A stretch of DNA of 5,560 bases from an uncultured Rikenella sp. (GTDB taxonomy: Bacteria; Bacteroidota; Bacteroidia; Bacteroidales; Rikenellaceae), in assembly GCF_910577125.1 (NCBI RefSeq), contig NZ_CAJTMN010000119.1:1-5560 (forward strand), written 5' to 3'. Shown here piece after piece: positions 5,538-5,560 of the stretch. The stretch's first letter is position 1. The number at the start of each line of letters is the position of its first letter. Below the pieces are notes generated by a model that saw nothing but the letters and a program-made list of their open reading frames with translations, ran no database searches and was not told the DNA's origin. The position numbers and the translations under genes were made by a program.

Positions 5538-5548
5538 TGCGTCTTTTA
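5531..5548 (+). terminator. Terminator-like hairpin after cassette 2
   Basis: GACGC (5531-5535) pairs with GCGTC (5539-5543) around the 3-nt loop ACT, and four to five T's with one C/A interruption follow (TTTTAC). It begins 3 nt after the cassette 2 stop and partly overlaps the 38-nt repeat. After cassette 1 the equivalent hairpin does not form because the bases differ. It may mark the end of the array or the original 3' end of an expressed gene. The stem is only five pairs, so this is tentative. Confidence 0.3.
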
Positions 5549-5560
5549 CTGGCCGTGTCT

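Overview
The window looks like chromosomal DNA of a GC-rich member of the Bacteroidales, possibly an Alistipes-like gut bacterium. Three things point there: a DUF6769-type His/Cys protein beside a CusA/CzcA-type efflux pump, a Bacteroidetes-style -7 box (TATCTTTG) with no obvious Shine-Dalgarno sequences, and C-terminal modules of the 'Fibrobacter succinogenes major paralogous domain' (FSMD, TIGR02145) type ending in LQLRCLSE. The genus is an inference.

Layout. Positions 1-262 hold no gene I can support. This stretch is packed with inverted repeats: a hairpin at 1-27, a nested one at 75-150, and several GC-rich ones at 175-222. It lies downstream of a minus-strand metal-efflux operon. That operon has a lipoprotein-like periplasmic adaptor (4516 down to 3362) and, 12 nt later, a complete HME-type RND pump (3349 down to 263). 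No outer-membrane TolC-type partner is in the window. Upstream on the same strand is a 132-residue secreted His/Cys-rich protein of the DUF6769 type (5075 down to 4677). A terminator-like hairpin with a seven-T tract separates it from the adaptor, so the pump operon may have its own promoter or be attenuated here. Together these genes suggest an envelope heavy-metal efflux/handling locus; the metal cannot be read from sequence.

Positions 5134-5560, on the plus strand and divergent from the efflux locus, contain the unusual part. Two start-less fragments each encode only the C-terminal end of an FSMD-like domain. Both run exactly 58 codons from a GYR motif to the stop, align without gaps, and sit 194 nt apart. 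They are only about half identical in protein, yet share a perfect 38-nt repeat covering the last codons, the stop and 10 nt beyond it, plus a 14-nt internal identical block. They look like silent, swappable C-terminal cassettes that could feed an expressed surface protein elsewhere by recombination. The acceptor gene and any recombinase are not in the window, so the switching role is inference.
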